Of a stretch of 64,000 nt of DNA, positions 39,801 to 52,289 are shown in pieces. The stretch is taken from NCBI GenBank assembly GCA_015680685.1, contig MNCI01026399.1, positions 1,470,816-1,534,815 of the forward strand, written 5' to 3'. The notes beneath the pieces are model-generated. The model was given only the letters and a program-made list of their open reading frames with translations. It was not told the DNA's origin and ran no database searches. Source of the stretch: Gnetum montanum (lineage: Eukaryota; Streptophyta; Gnetopsida; Gnetales; Gnetaceae). A program made the position numbers and the translations under genes. The number at the start of each line of letters is the position of its first letter. The first letter of the stretch is position 1.

Positions 39801-41694
39801 TAGGAAAGCCGAGCGTAGAGTTGTCTTTTGCTACGTTAACTGTCGTGCTCTCCTCCTTACGCCAAGGAGGCGATGAATGATAGTTCTGGCTGGAGGTCTG
39901 CCCCTGTGTAAGAGGAGCAGCCTGTGGTTTTGGCGCCCTAATGATGAAGGGCGCTCTCGGTGTGGGTGCAGTCGGAGCCGCGGCTTGGGTAGTAGCGTGT
40001 GACTGAGGGCGCGCTTGAGAAGGTGCCCGTATGATAAATGATGGCCGTGAGACCCCACCTGCTGCCGAAGAAGTAGTTGGCCCCCTTTGCGAGCTGGCGG
40101 GCACACGCAAAACAAAAGGTTGTTTTGATGGTCCCTTATGCTCACTGTCCGTACTTACCACCATGATTGTATAAGGATCATAGCTTGCATTTAAGGGATC
40201 CTTGTACACATGCAATGTTTGGTTTTCTGGACGCGTAGGGTTACTACTGTCTAGTTTCAGGTGACCTTCGTCGATCATGCGTTGAATATCGTCCTTCAAC
40301 GCCCAGCAGTAGTCCATGTCGTGACCACACATCTGGTGGTAGTCACAGAAACGATCCAGCCTGAAAGATTTCGGAACTGCCGGCTCGTTAGGCAGAGCTA
40401 AAGAGGGGTCCTTCAGCAATTCACAGTGACGCCTGTGACGCTTCAAGGCCTCCTCAGACACCTTCTTAGTTTGAATGTGTCCTGCCGCTAACAGTTGTTT
40501 TAGCTGTTCAGAATGTTTCACGGGTAAAGCCGCGTATTTTGAACGATCTTTACGCTCAAAATTTGGCTTTGGCTGGGGGGCCTGTTCAGGGGCAGCCGTG
40601 GCCTAGCTGGTGCCGGCATCAGCCGTGGCCTCAGGTGGTGCTATTGCTGGAGCTTTCTTGCTCTTATTCTTTGCATTCTTAGTCAGCGCAGCTACAGTAG
40701 TTATCGCTGCCTTGCCCTTGTCCTTGGCTTTCCTATGCGTGTTCTTGTAAGCGATATATGCTAGGTCTTTGCTGGCCTCCGCAGCATCTTGGATGCCCCG
40801 GACCTGGGTGAAGGCCTGACGTATGTCGCCAGGGGAAAGGTAATACAGCTTAGACTTAATGAAGTCGTTGCCTGCTCCCTTGAATATAGCCAGTAGATGG
40901 GAGTCCACGATCGGGTCGCGGATCTCATTCAAGGTAGCATTCCAATGCTGTATGAACTTTTGGACTGGCTCGAGCGGGTCTTGTTTCACCCCCATAAGCT
41001 GTTCCAACGTGACTTTCGGCTTCATGTTGTATTTGAATCGGGTCACAAATTGAGTCAGCAGCTCTTCCAAGGTTGCAATGGAAGAGCGTGGGAGAGCTCT
41101 ATACCAGTCTAAAGCCTTCCCTGTTAGCGACATCGCGAAGACTCGGACTAAAGTATGCGACCACTGTTGCAACAACAAAGATTCGGACCTAAAGGTGGCC
41201 AGATGGGTGTTGGGATCCCCCTCCCCATTATACTTGGTAAAATGTGGGAGGGACATCCTTGGAGGCAACGACAGCATGGGGACCGCTGGATTGATCGGAT
41301 CATCCTGATAGAAATCCATGATTTGAATGGTATCAGACCCAGCGGTCTTGAGGCGTCGCACCTCCTTGGTAAGCGTCTGGATAAGCTAGAACGCTTGATC
41401 CAGACCTGTTAACGGCTGCGTTTGTGCAGCAGGCACAGGAGGTTGGACTAGGAGGGAAGTCCTAGGCAATTGGAATGCAGGGGATGGTTGGGTAACCGCA
41501 GGTGGAGTAGGGATCCCTGCAGGCTGGGGGGCTCTTTCCCCTGAAGCCTCAAGGGTTATCACCGTAAAGATGGGCTCTTTCCCCTGAAGCCTCAAGGATC
41601 GGCGCAATGGTCCCTAAGGTCCCGTTGCACCGGGGGCTGGTCCTGTGACCACCGCAGGATTCGCATGCGCGACACCTAGATCGAGGGTAACCAT
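39730..41694 (-). pseudogene. gag: gag of element B (Tat-type), nearly open
   Basis: One frame from ATG 41694 with stops near 41616, 41386 and 40603. Open blocks are 41361-40603 and 40521-39730. Gag domain: LPHFTKYNGEGDPNTHL, KALDWYRALPRSSI, FVTRFKYNMKP. A basic stretch follows, then the zinc-binding-like FCDYHQMCGHDMDYC with Cys and His kept (A has lost both Cys). Pro/Ala-rich linker with three PF(V/I)(L/I)R(V/A)P units. The N-terminus contains a 24-base direct duplication (about 41538-41604). A frameshift near 39800 separates it from the protease. Confidence 0.85.
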
Positions 41695-41950
41695 GGCGGT
41701 TGTGTTTGAATAAAAAGAATCCATTGATCAATGAAATCGAGAGTGACTGATAATCGACTCGAAAAGCGAATGGCTGGCAACAAAATGCACAAAAGGCTTT
41801 CTACCCTGACGGATTTCAAAGAAATCGTCCTTGCGACCGATCTATACCACACGATTGACCGTAGACTTCCCTAGAGGTATTATGTCTATGGCTTAGGGTA
41901 TGGATCTCTAACAGGGTTACCTGAAATATTCGGATAGGAGCCTGAAGGCC

Positions 41951-41969
41951 CTCCTTCTAGCACCAGAAA
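41951..41969 (-). promoter_or_regulatory. Putative primer-binding site of element B
   Basis: The minus strand after the LTR end TACA reads GTTTTC then TGGTGCTAGAAGGAGGGCC. It is homologous to the site in A. The tRNA is not identified. Confidence 0.5.
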
Positions 41970-41971
41970 AC

Positions 41972-43385
41972 TGTAACGACAGAAAATGTCGGCAGCTGGA
42001 AATACCAACCGATATTCCGGTGTACACAGTTTTAGCCACGGATCCGCGCGAGGGCGATGCTGGGAAAACGAATCCGCGGCGCCCTGAATGGTCTTGTCGA
42101 TCAGACAGGGACTTACGGGTCAGTAAAACAACGTAAAGCGCATAAAAGAAAGCGATCTGATTCGAGGGGCCGTAAAACAAAGGGAAAGCGATGTGATCGG
42201 ATTGCAACAACGATAATGTTAAACACGATGAGAGGAGGCTGGCGAAAGAGAAACACGTAGCTTCAAGATCTGCGCTTTGACTCACAAATGTATATTTCGT
42301 GTGAGAAATTACACTGGGGAATCCCTGATTACAGGATGTGAAACAAGCACAAAACAACAAGCAAAACGGTCTGAACAGAAGTTCAATCTACCTCGTGGGC
42401 TAAGCTGAGATGCAAGGCAGGCCAAGCTTCGACGTCTACCGATTAACTGTATCTGATCGATAAAGTCTCTTCAACAGAAAGATTGCTCCTATCACCGATG
42501 CTCAAATCTGTACTCTTCTTTGGCTGTAAGGTGATGATGTCCACGATTGCCAAAGAGCTGTTCTCTGTACTTCTGCTCCAAAGTGCTAAGTGCTCTGGTG
42601 CTCAGGAATATGCTTTTGCTTCTCTGAGTTTTTTTGTTAACCCGAATTTTTGCCAACCTTTGTATCTTTGTTAACTAGGGTATTTATAGGCCGCGACACT
42701 TTACGGAGAAGGCGCAACCTTGATGATGTGGGCTCCGGATGTTGCGGGCCCTGTTGGCATGATCTTTTAAATCAGACTGTGACTACGCACAACACGCTTG
42801 TTTGCGTGTTGTGCGTGTGAGAAGTAAGCAAGTGTTGAGCGTGCTTTAATTGTTTTCAGGCTGGATTACACTCATTCGCATTGCGTTGCGTATATGAGCG
42901 TAATCTAGTAGAAACAATAAGCTCAGAGTTGCTTTACGCTCACTACGTAGTTGCACGTGTTAGAGCGTAAAACGATGTGTAAATTACGCTCACTATGCAG
43001 CTGTGCGTGATAAAGCGTAAGCAATGTACAACTTACGCTCACCACGCGGCCGTGCGTGACGAAGCGCAAGTAATGTATGCCTTACGCTCACTACGCAGCT
43101 GCGTGTATGAAGCGTAAAACGATGAGCAACTTGAATGAAAACATACGCAATGATACGCACCACTGCGTATAGAGCGTAAAACAAGTTATGCATGCGTCGG
43201 GAGGAAAAGCGTCAAACTGTTGCGCTTCTTTAGACTCTGCCTTTGATTATTTTGGAGCTTATTACACTCATCACGCTGTCGTGCGTAATAGGGCGTAAAC
43301 TTGTCCTGGAACGAAGGTGGAATGCGCTCTTGCTTGAATTGTGATCCTTTGCCTGAGGTCGACCCGTAATTTTCACGGTGTTTCA
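41972..43385 (-). mobile_element. 5' LTR of element B
   Basis: 1414 bases, paired with 27206-28619. TATAAATA is at 42688-42681 on the minus strand, and the U3 inverted-pair array at about 42850-43300. Followed by CATAG at 43386-43390. Confidence 0.92.
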
Positions 43386-43390
43386 CATAG
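43386..43390. other. Target site duplication of element B, right copy
   Basis: CATAG, identical to 27201-27205. Confidence 0.9.
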
Positions 43391-45374
43391 TACCCATATG
43401 AATCAAGTTGCCTGTAAGGGTACTACCTTGAGTGGGTACTACCATAGATGGTATTGATCATATGATTGTGGTGGACCTCCACTTTAATAATAAGCTTGTT
43501 GTTGTTGGTGGAACTAGCTTGGGTTTCCTTGAAGATAAGGCAACCTTCTGGATGCTTGCCTTTATGTTAGTCTAGGATTTAAAGCATACACCCTAGATTC
43601 TTGTAAGTGTGACATAATAGGAAACATCCCTTGGGATGTTTATATTGGTAGATTTCATAGCCACCATCATCATCTAATTTTGACTCCACAACCTCTTCTA
43701 CTATAGCAACTTTGCCCTTACCCCTTTGGTAGGCATGTTCAACTTTCTTTCTTCTTCTATGGTCATGATCATTACCTTGATCTTTTGGATTCTTTTGTAA
43801 TTTTTAGAGTAGTTTGAAATTTTTCATCCAAAGATTCCAACATTTTATCAACCTTAGCCAAAATTTTAGACATAGATTTTTGAATTGACAAGGTTTTTTA
43901 CTCCACAACTTCATCATGTGGTGTCTCCTCATTGTCATAAAATCAAACCTCCCTTTTTTTGATGGAAGGATCACAATTATACTCATTAGCACTTTTCTAT
44001 TTTCTCAACCCATCTTCTTCATTTGTAACTTGCTCAATCAGCCTTTGAATGTAATGGCCTCTTAGTTCTAATGGTTTCTCTTGGGCATAGACCCCAAGAG
44101 TTCTCCTTGTTTCTAATTGGAGCCCATCTATAATATGGCCAAGCTACTCCCACTAAGAATAACCATGGCTAAGACATTTATGTAGAAGAGAATAATACCT
44201 ATCCATGGTTGCATCCAAGGGTTCATGTGTTTCTTTCTACCTGCCTTGGATTTGCTTTCTCAAATTGTGTTTGATATTTTTCATTGAACAACTCAAGCAT
44301 TGTATTCCATTTGCAAATTGATTCCAACTCCAAGGAGTGGTACCAACTTTTAGCTTCTTCTATGAGTGTCCTAGGTAACAACTTAAGTTTTTGCCAATCA
44401 TTTTCTATGTTCTGAAAGGAATAGGCATTGTGAAAGGCTTGAAGATGGGTCTACAGATTTGAGTTATAATCCCCCTCAAATCTAGGAATATTTTTCATAT
44501 CCAACCGATTGATTCTACTATCTTTCACATGCTTGGTTGAAATTTTGACTACCTCTACAATGTTTAGCATGCTTCAAGTTGTCAACAAAGGTTCATCATT
44601 GTGATGATTTCAATGATGCCTATGATGTCGTCTACTACCCCTTTGTTCATGGTGGGTCCAATGATGACTATTTTCCCACCATCCACCTTCATTATGGTTT
44701 CACCCTCTGTGGTGTTGATTAGATTCAAATTAGGAAGAAGAAGATGCATATGAATAGGATGAAGAGGGAGGAGAACTATCACCTCCAATGTGTTTTCCAC
44801 CTCCCCTTCGCTTGGCATGACCACCATCATTGAGTTTATCATCTTCATGATGCTTGCCTGAGCCCTTGCCTTGACTCCAACCTTTGCCTAAACTAGGATT
44901 GTTGATAATGGACTTTAAGTGTGGGTTCAAGCCCCCTTCACCAAAGTCAATGGATGGAGAATCTTCATGTTGAGAACCCCCAGAGGGAGGACCCTCCTTG
45001 TTATTTTTATTCAACAAGAACAAAGGGTTAGTGAACTATTTCTCCTTCGTAGCTTCATGGTGCTTCTCTTGGTGTCGATCTCTTTTACATTGTGTTTTAA
45101 TGGGATGGTAGTCTTGATAGTCATGGTTCTGTACAATGTATTCATCATGAAGATCCTAAATGCCCAACCTCTTAAGAGTTTGGAGCAACATGCTAGGAAT
45201 AGATCAGTTGGTAGGCAACACAATGTTACTTTCCATATCTTTCCATTGTAGTTGTTCATCCTGATGCAGGATGAAGGTAAAATCAAGTACAAACTCATTT
45301 GGATGAGTGTACACCACTTTGAATTCTTTGGGTATTGGTTGCTTTGATTCATCATGCCTATGAGAAGAAGACAT
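43391..45374 (-). pseudogene. gag: gag of element C, N-terminal part
   Basis: Starts MSSSHRHDESKQPIPKEF at 45374, homologous to D (49798). Both then share HPNEFVLDFTFILHQDE-like sequence (HLNEFVLDFTFILHQDE in D) and a Ser/His/Gly-rich segment near 44900. Many stops and shifts. It ends at 43391, where element B is inserted, and resumes at 27205. Confidence 0.7.
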
Positions 45375-45517
45375 TTTGGATTAAAATAAAAATTCAATGT
45401 GTGTTAATTATAATTGTTATTTTTTATTTTTTGAATGGTTGCAACTTTAAGGTTTGCTCTAATGATCTCAAATAATATTCACCAAGTGCTAGATAGTGCA
45501 CATATCAAACTACAAAT

Positions 45518-45534
45518 CCCTAATAATGGCACCA
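45518..45534 (-). promoter_or_regulatory. Decayed tRNA-Asp-like primer-binding site of element C
   Basis: The minus strand after the LTR is TGGTGCCATTATTAGGG. Athila elements use TGGCGCCGTTGCCGGGG, complementary to tRNA-Asp. Most differences are C-to-T or G-to-A, several at CpG. Confidence 0.6.
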
Positions 45535-45535
45535 A

Positions 45536-46428
45536 TGATGAGCAGTGAGTAGACCCTATGCCCAACCATAAGAATCACTAAGCATTCACATGCGATTCAG
45601 TTGAATTTCGTGGACTTATAGCCTTCTATGTACACTAGTTTCTAGGATGTGAAACTAACCATTGTAATTAGTTTCTTTCCAATTACACTTGTGAAATACA
45701 AAGGTATGGTTGAGTGAAATTGAGGCATATGATTTTTATCATTTTTAAGTTTTATGTCCTAAGTTGCCTAAGAATAAAGAATAGAGAATTAAAGATATTT
45801 AATTGCTAATTTAATCTAACTAGCTAATATTTAACTAATTTTAGCATAAGCATTTGTTCCCACTTTTTGTACACATCTTGAACATGTTTAATGCTATTGG
45901 ATTACCAAACATTAAGCGTTACTAGGATTACCAAGCACTAAAATGCTCAAAGTGGTTGTACTTATGTGCTTCATTTATCACAATTTAATTTAGCTTACTT
46001 TATTAATTAATCAATTATTTAATTACTTAAAGCATTAAAGGAAATTGTATAAAATACTAAATGCATAAAGGAAATAATTAATCCATTTCAAAGTGTTGCA
46101 AGGTTTATTAGAAAGCTCATATTTATTACCACACACACTGTTTTGCTCATGTACAACAATGCTTGAATAAAGATCCATACACTCTTTGACTCCTACTATG
46201 GACACTTAGAAAAAATTTTTAACTTTCAAACAAGAAAACTACAAGAGCTTTGCTACAACTATGAGACTTATTGTCATAAATGTGGTTGGTGAGCACAAAT
46301 TTATAGGCAAAAATGAACATTGCATCGATGGGGCCACATAAAATGCATCAAATCCCACATCGATGCGACCACATCAACGAGGCTATGTCAACGAGGCATC
46401 ATTAATGTAACCCTTACATGACTCATTA
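45536..46428 (-). mobile_element. 5' LTR of element C
   Basis: 893 bases, minus orientation, ends TGATGAG...-like on both sides. The TATA-like TATAAA is at 46305-46300 on the minus strand, and U3 with GATGCGACC/CATCGATG words at 46320-46425. Partner of 857-1594. Confidence 0.8.
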
Positions 46429-48759
46429 GTCAGTAAGGAAAATTTTTTCTTATGTAAGAAGACTATTGTCTATCTAGAGATGAAATATTTTATTAAAAGT
46501 TGAGTTTAGATGATGTTAAAGGAACTTGATGTAAAGTCAATCATGATGAATATTATGTACCACAATTTAATTTTGTACCTGTTCTACAAATGTTCATATT
46601 TTATCAAAGCATTCTATTGATACATCAAATATGTTTACTATTTTAAGTTTAAGCACATATATTGAAAATGATGTAAATGTTATTAAGACTAGGATAATCT
46701 TCTTCACTAATAATTAATTTTCCAATTTTTTCTTTTCAAAGCATCAATTATAAGATTATTCACCTTGGTAGAAATTCCTAAAATTAGAAAGTTATTCCTT
46801 TCTATGTTATTTTTAAGGCTTTCTACTTTGTAATTAAGCATGTGATGCATTATGAATTTTTAAACTTGTTTTAAATAAGTTTGTGGTGTCTGACAGTCCT
46901 TGCAAGTATCTTAATTCCTAGAAGGTACCATTGAAAGATTACTCTTGAGGTTCTCTACCGTATTACTTTTGTGTTAATAAAATCTTTTTCTTTCTTTGTA
47001 AATATACCTATGATTCTTTTTCTTCACTATTTCTAAAATGTTGATACTAAGGTAAGTATTCTAACCATATTTTACATTAAAAAATACATTTAATATGTCA
47101 AAAAGTAATATCAAAGTTTATGATTCATAGATTAATAGATAAAGAAATCATTATCTTGTAAAAAATTTCAAAGATATAAGATAAGAACTTGTTGCTAAAA
47201 AACTATTAAATTTATATAAAAAACCATAAGAAGTGTAATACATAAATTGTAAGGGGGTATTAGACCTCAAAAAGATAAAAAATAATAATTAAAGAATTCA
47301 AACACAACAAATCAATAAAGAAAGATATAAAGACAAAGCCTAATGATTTTGAGGATGTCCTTTTAGGTTTTCATCTTTACAACCAATCCTAAAAAAGCCT
47401 CTCCTCTAGGGTAGGAAAAGGATAATGTTTTTCACAAAAATTAGGGCCATTCTTTCAGGCTCGAGAACTTCACTTAACAAGAAATTTAACAAAAATGAGC
47501 TAAGGCTTAGTTAATTTCCTTACTGATGAACCTTAGAAAAGCTTCTTTGAAGGACCTCATTCATATATTGACTAGGAAATAAAAGCTTATTATTCTCTAA
47601 AGCTATCTAGGCCTAGACATGGCAATTAGCTACAATATTAATCTCACAACTGAAGAAAAAATTTAAAGTAGAAATAAAGATTTGGTATAAAAAGCTGAGC
47701 TTTGAAGCTTTGGGATAGCATTCCTACACCCATAGGCCTTTACTAGATTGGTATATGGTAGTTTGATATAGCATGATTCTAGATTTTCTACTTATCACTT
47801 CCTCATTATACTAGTGAGCTTTTATTTTAGTAATATCTGGCTCAATTATTCCATAGATCTCATAAACCTTCTGGACATTGATGTTGATGAAGTGCTCACT
47901 GTTATTTTCTAGCCTTGGCTTATCCTTCTTGTAAAATGTTTCTGTTATTAGATGATTCAGAACATCTCGGATTAAGTTTTCTCTAGGTCTAAAATTGAAT
48001 TTGTGGAGCCTTGATTTTTCATAAATCTAGTGCTATTCCTCCATTTATTCTGTAGACTGCAAGCCTTATTTTTCCAAATAAATCATGATCTTTGTTGAAT
48101 TAAAGAGGTTTGTGTTCTCCACTTGTAGGTCCAGTTGCACTATATCAATTCATTGGTGGAGCTTATAAATATTCAACTTGAACTACTTAAGATATTTAGA
48201 GAAGGCAAATATTTCCACATCTTGAAACTTCTGGGGTGTTTCTTCCTTCTTCTTGTGTGATATTTTAGTTATTTCTTTGTGTAGAATGTGAGATTTTCTA
48301 TGTTCTCCAATGGCTAAATAATATTTTCTTTTGTCTCTATTTCAACTCTGGGATCCTCTTGTTAATGACTTTTAAAATCTATTTGAATCATGATTATTAA
48401 TATTTAGAGCTATATTCTTTAATTTGATTGTGTGGAATAGACTGTTTGATTTGGCCCTTGAAATTTGTTGCAAGCTTCACATCTATTAAGCTTCTTCATT
48501 TAAGACTTAAGGATTTAAATGTTAGCTTATAGAGCCTTTCCCAACTTGTTCGTAGATATGAATTCAAGCTTTAGAAGCCCATTCTAAAAAAGGAACCTAA
48601 TGTGTGGAGTGATATCAAATTTCTTCTCTAAATTTATCTTATGTCATGTCATGTCCTTCGCTGAGCTAGATTAAAAATAAAATGTGTATGTGCATGATTC
48701 TTGATGGGCCCAGAGTGAGATCTGACATGGCTTGTAAAACCATTTTTATGTTTACTTGT
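46429..48759. other. AT-rich DNA between elements C and D, no gene recognised
   Basis: About 2.3 kb, strongly AT-rich, without long open frames, LTR ends or pol motifs that I can identify. It may be the original target DNA or a very old repeat. Confidence 0.5.
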
Positions 48760-49641
48760 TGATGAAGCATGGTGATTGGCTACGTCGATGGGATGTCGTT
48801 GATGCGACCTCGTTGACATGATTCCATCAACCTAGGATTTGACCCATTGATGTGTACCCATCGATGGGGTTCCCTATTTCACCTATAAAGACTTGATCAT
48901 GAGTCACATTTATGACAATAAGTCTCATAGTTGTAGCAAAGCTCTAGCAGTTTTTCCACTTGAAAGTTTGAATATTTTTCTAAGTGCCTACAATAGGAGT
49001 CAAAGAGTGTATGGATCTTTATTCAAGCATTTTTGTACCTAAGCATGGTAGTGTGTGCGGTAATAAAGACGAGCTTTCTAATAAACTTTGTAGCACTTTG
49101 AAATATATTAATTATTTCTTTTATGCATTTCATATTTTAAGTAGTTTTCCTTAATGTTTTAATTAATTAAGCTAAACTAAGATAAATTAAATAGCAATTA
49201 ATTAAGCACATAAGTATGACCGCTTTGAGCATATGTTTGTCACTTGGTAAAACCAGTAATGCTTAATGTTTGGTAACCTAGTAGTGTTATACGTGTTTAG
49301 GATGTGTACAAAAAGTGGGAATAGATGCTGATGTTAGGGTTAGTTACATGGTAGCTAGTTAGATTAAATTAGCAATTAAATATATTTATTCATCATCTTT
49401 TATTCTTAGGTGACTTAGAACATAAAACATAGAAATGATAAAAATCATATGCCTCAATTGAACTTAACCATACCCTTGCATTTCATAAGTGTAATTGGAA
49501 AGACAATGATTGCAACAGTTAGTTTCACTTCTTGGAGACATGTGTACTTAGAATTCTATAAGTCCATGAAATTCAACTAGATCATGCATGAACACTTAGT
49601 GGTTCATATGGTTGGGTGTAGGGTCTATTTATTGCTCATGA
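48760..49641 (+). mobile_element. 5' LTR of Athila-type element D
   Basis: TGATGAAGC to ...TGCTCATGA, about 882 bases. U3 with CGTCGATGGG, CGTTGATGCG and CATCGATGGG words, TATAAAG at 48884-48890, then AATAAAGACGAGC and AT-rich R/U5. Same family as the LTRs of C, F and H. Confidence 0.8.
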
Positions 49642-49642
49642 T

Positions 49643-49660
49643 TGGAACCATTACTGAGGA
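49643..49660 (+). promoter_or_regulatory. Decayed tRNA-Asp-like primer-binding site of element D
   Basis: TGGAACCATTACTGAGG follows the LTR. It is the same site as in C, independently mutated. Confidence 0.5.
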
Positions 49661-49797
49661 TTTGTAGTTTGACACATGTGCTATCTAGAGTAAAAATTAT
49701 TTAAGATTTTTGGAACGAACTCTAAAGTTGTAATCATTTGAAAAATAAAATAAAATAATCATAGTTAAAGAAGACTAGATTCTTCTTTTAATCCAAA

Positions 49798-52090
49798 ATG
49801 TCTTCTTCTCATAGGCATCATGAATCAAAACCATCAATGCCCTAAGAATTTAAGGTGGTGTACACTCATCTAAATGAGTTTGTACTTGATTTCACCTTCA
49901 TCCTACATCAAGATGAAGAGCTGCAATGGAGAGACATGGAGGGAAATGTTGTGTTTCTACCCTATTGATCTGTTCCTGGGATGCTACTTGAAATTGTTAA
50001 AAGGTTGGACATCTAGGATCTTCACAAAAAATACATTATGTAGAACCATAACTATTGGGACTACCATCCCATTGAAACCTAATGCAAAAGAGATCGGCAC
50101 TAGGAGAAGCACCATGAAGCTATGAAGGGAAAACGGTTCACTAACCCCTTGTTCTTACTAAACCAGAAAAATAATGAGAATCCTCCTTCTAGGGATCCTC
50201 AACATGAAGATTCTCCACCCCTTGAATTTGGTGAAGGGGGCTTGAACCTAAACTTACAGTCCATTATCAACAATGTTGGTTTAGGAAAAAGTGGAAGTCA
50301 AGACAGAGGCTCTAGCAAACATCTTGATGACAATAAATCTGATGATCGTGGCTATGACAACTAGAGAGGAGGTGGTAGACACTATTGTGGTGGTAGTCCT
50401 CCCCCCTCTTTGCCCTCTTCATCTGCATCTTCTTCTTCCTCCCTTGAGCCTGATAGGAACCATAGAGGATGAAACCATGATGAAGGTGGACGGTGAGATA
50501 ATAATGATCATAGGCCCCACCATGAATGAAGGGATAGAAGAGGAAATCATAGGAATAATTGAAATCATGTTGATGATGAACCTTTGCTAGAGACTCAAAG
50601 CATGCTGAACATCATAGAGGCAATCAAAATTCCAACCAAGCATGTGATAGATAATAGAATCAAGAGGTTGAATATGAATAATATCCCCAAATTTGAGGGG
50701 GGATATAACTCAGATTCATAGATCCATATTCAAGCCTTTCATAGTGTTTGTGCCATGTAGAACATAGAAAATAATTAGCAAAAACTTAAGCTATTTCCCA
50801 GGACACTCACAAAGGAAGCAAAACGTTGGTACCGCTCCATGGAGCTGGAATCAATTCTTAGATGGAGTAAACTACTTGAGCTATTCAATGAAAAATATCA
50901 AATGTACTCTAAAGTGTTAAATTTAAGAAAGTAAATCCAAGGTTGGCAATAAGGAACACATGGACCCTTGGACATAGCCATGGGTAGGTATTACTCTCTT
51001 TTGCATAGATATCCTAGCAATGGTTATTCTCAATGAGAGTAGCTTTTCCATATCATAGATGGGCTTCGATCAGAATCAGGAGAATCCTTGGGATATATGC
51101 CCAAGGAAGATTGTTAGAACTTTGAGTTCATTAGATTCAAAGGTTGATTGAGTAGGTTGTAAAAGAGGAAGCTGAATTGAAAAAATAAGAAAGTGCTAAA
51201 GAATATATCTAGGATCCTTCCATTATAAGAAGGGAGGTTCAATTCTATGACAATGAGGAGGAGGCACCAATTAATGAAGTGGTGTAACAAAAAACCATGT
51301 TAATTCAAAAATATATTTCTAAAATTTTGACCAAGGTGGATAAGATATGGAAATCTTTGGATGAAAAATTTCAAATTGCTCTAGAAATTATAGAAGAATC
51401 CAAAGAGCAAAGTAGTGATCATGATTGTAGGAGAAGAAAGAAGTCGAGCATGCCTACCAAAGGGGTAAGGGCAAAGCTACTATAGTAGAAGAGGTCGTGG
51501 CATCAGAATTAGATGATGATGATGATAGATGTAACATCTTCCAATAGGAACATCCTAAGAGATGTTACTTTGTTGTGTTGCACTTGTAGGAATCTAGGGT
51601 GTATCCTTTGAATGATAGGTTGGTAAGAAGGAAAGCACCCAAAAGATTACCTTATCCTTAAGGCAATCCTAGGTAGTTTCACCAAACGTAAGCTTACTAT
51701 CCAAGTGGAGCTCCACCACAACCATATCAGTAGTACGAGTAGTGGCAGTAACCACAATCATGGGGGATGCTACCTAGGAAATAGTACCCTTATAGGCAAC
51801 TAGATCTGTATGGGTACTATGTTCAGTAACCCATGTCTTCGCATGAATCTTCCAATCACACCTCATTCCAACATCCATACTATCCTCCAAAATATTACAG
51901 AATTCATTCTCCATCTTCTAAAGGAGAATCCCCATACCCTTATCACCCTCCTCATCCTTCAGCACATGTTCACCCACCCTTAACCCAATTATCGCTTGCT
52001 CCAGCCATGTAGGAAAAATTCTCACGCAAGCACAGCAAAATAATGCTACAAGGATCATTAGCTTACAATTGATTCCTAAGCTAAATGGTT
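49798..52090 (+). pseudogene. gag: gag of element D
   Basis: Starts MSSSHRHHESKPSMP, then HLNEFVLDFTFILHQDEELQW. The gag homology domain is at about 50640-50960, and a Pro/Tyr-rich tail (PYPYHPPHPSAHVHPP) near 51930. Many stops. The stretch GTACTATGTTCAG at 51815 shows the empty site corresponding to the insertion of B in C. Confidence 0.75.
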
Positions 52091-52289
52091 TAGAAACTAG
52101 GTCTTGTAAAAGACCATTCTTCTAAACCAATAGCCCTACAAAGTCCTCATTGACTTATGTGGTTGGCCACCTTGTGTCTCCTTCATCCAAACACCTTCCA
52201 AGATCTGCATAGTCATGTTAACACATGATGTATCTGATTAGATCAAGGTTGGCAACCTTTTGAGGAAAACAGCTAATCCTATAAGTCCC

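Larger units (their letters stand above)
27206..43385 (-). mobile_element. Tat-group Ty3/gypsy element B with an antisense accessory gene
   Basis: 16.18 kb, both LTRs 1414 bases, perfect CATAG duplication, inserted in the gag of C. Minus-strand order: 5' LTR (43385-41972), primer site, gag, protease, array 1, opposite-strand eight-exon gene, array 2 (one copy), RT, two RNase H domains, integrase, array 3, polypurine tract, 3' LTR (28619-27206). The architecture is the same as A, but the proteins differ widely, so this is a separate family. gag, protease and integrase are largely open. The opening 345 bases of the LTRs differ at about 20 sites, mostly transitions. Confidence 0.92.
857..46428 (-). 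mobile_element. Athila-type Ty3/gypsy element C, interrupted by elements A and B
   Basis: Reading leftward on the minus strand the order is 5' LTR (46428-45536), primer site, gag (45374-43391, resuming at 27205), protease, RT, RNase H, integrase, an AT-rich spacer, an extra ORF (21951-20712, resuming at 3457) and the 3' LTR remnant (1594-857). The Athila assignment rests on this order, the FMDD form of the RT active site, a decayed tRNA-Asp-like primer site and homology with F. Removing A (3463-20706) and B (27206-43385) restores continuity on both sides. Aligned parts of the LTRs differ by roughly 12% by eye, so C is the oldest dated element here. Confidence 0.85.
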
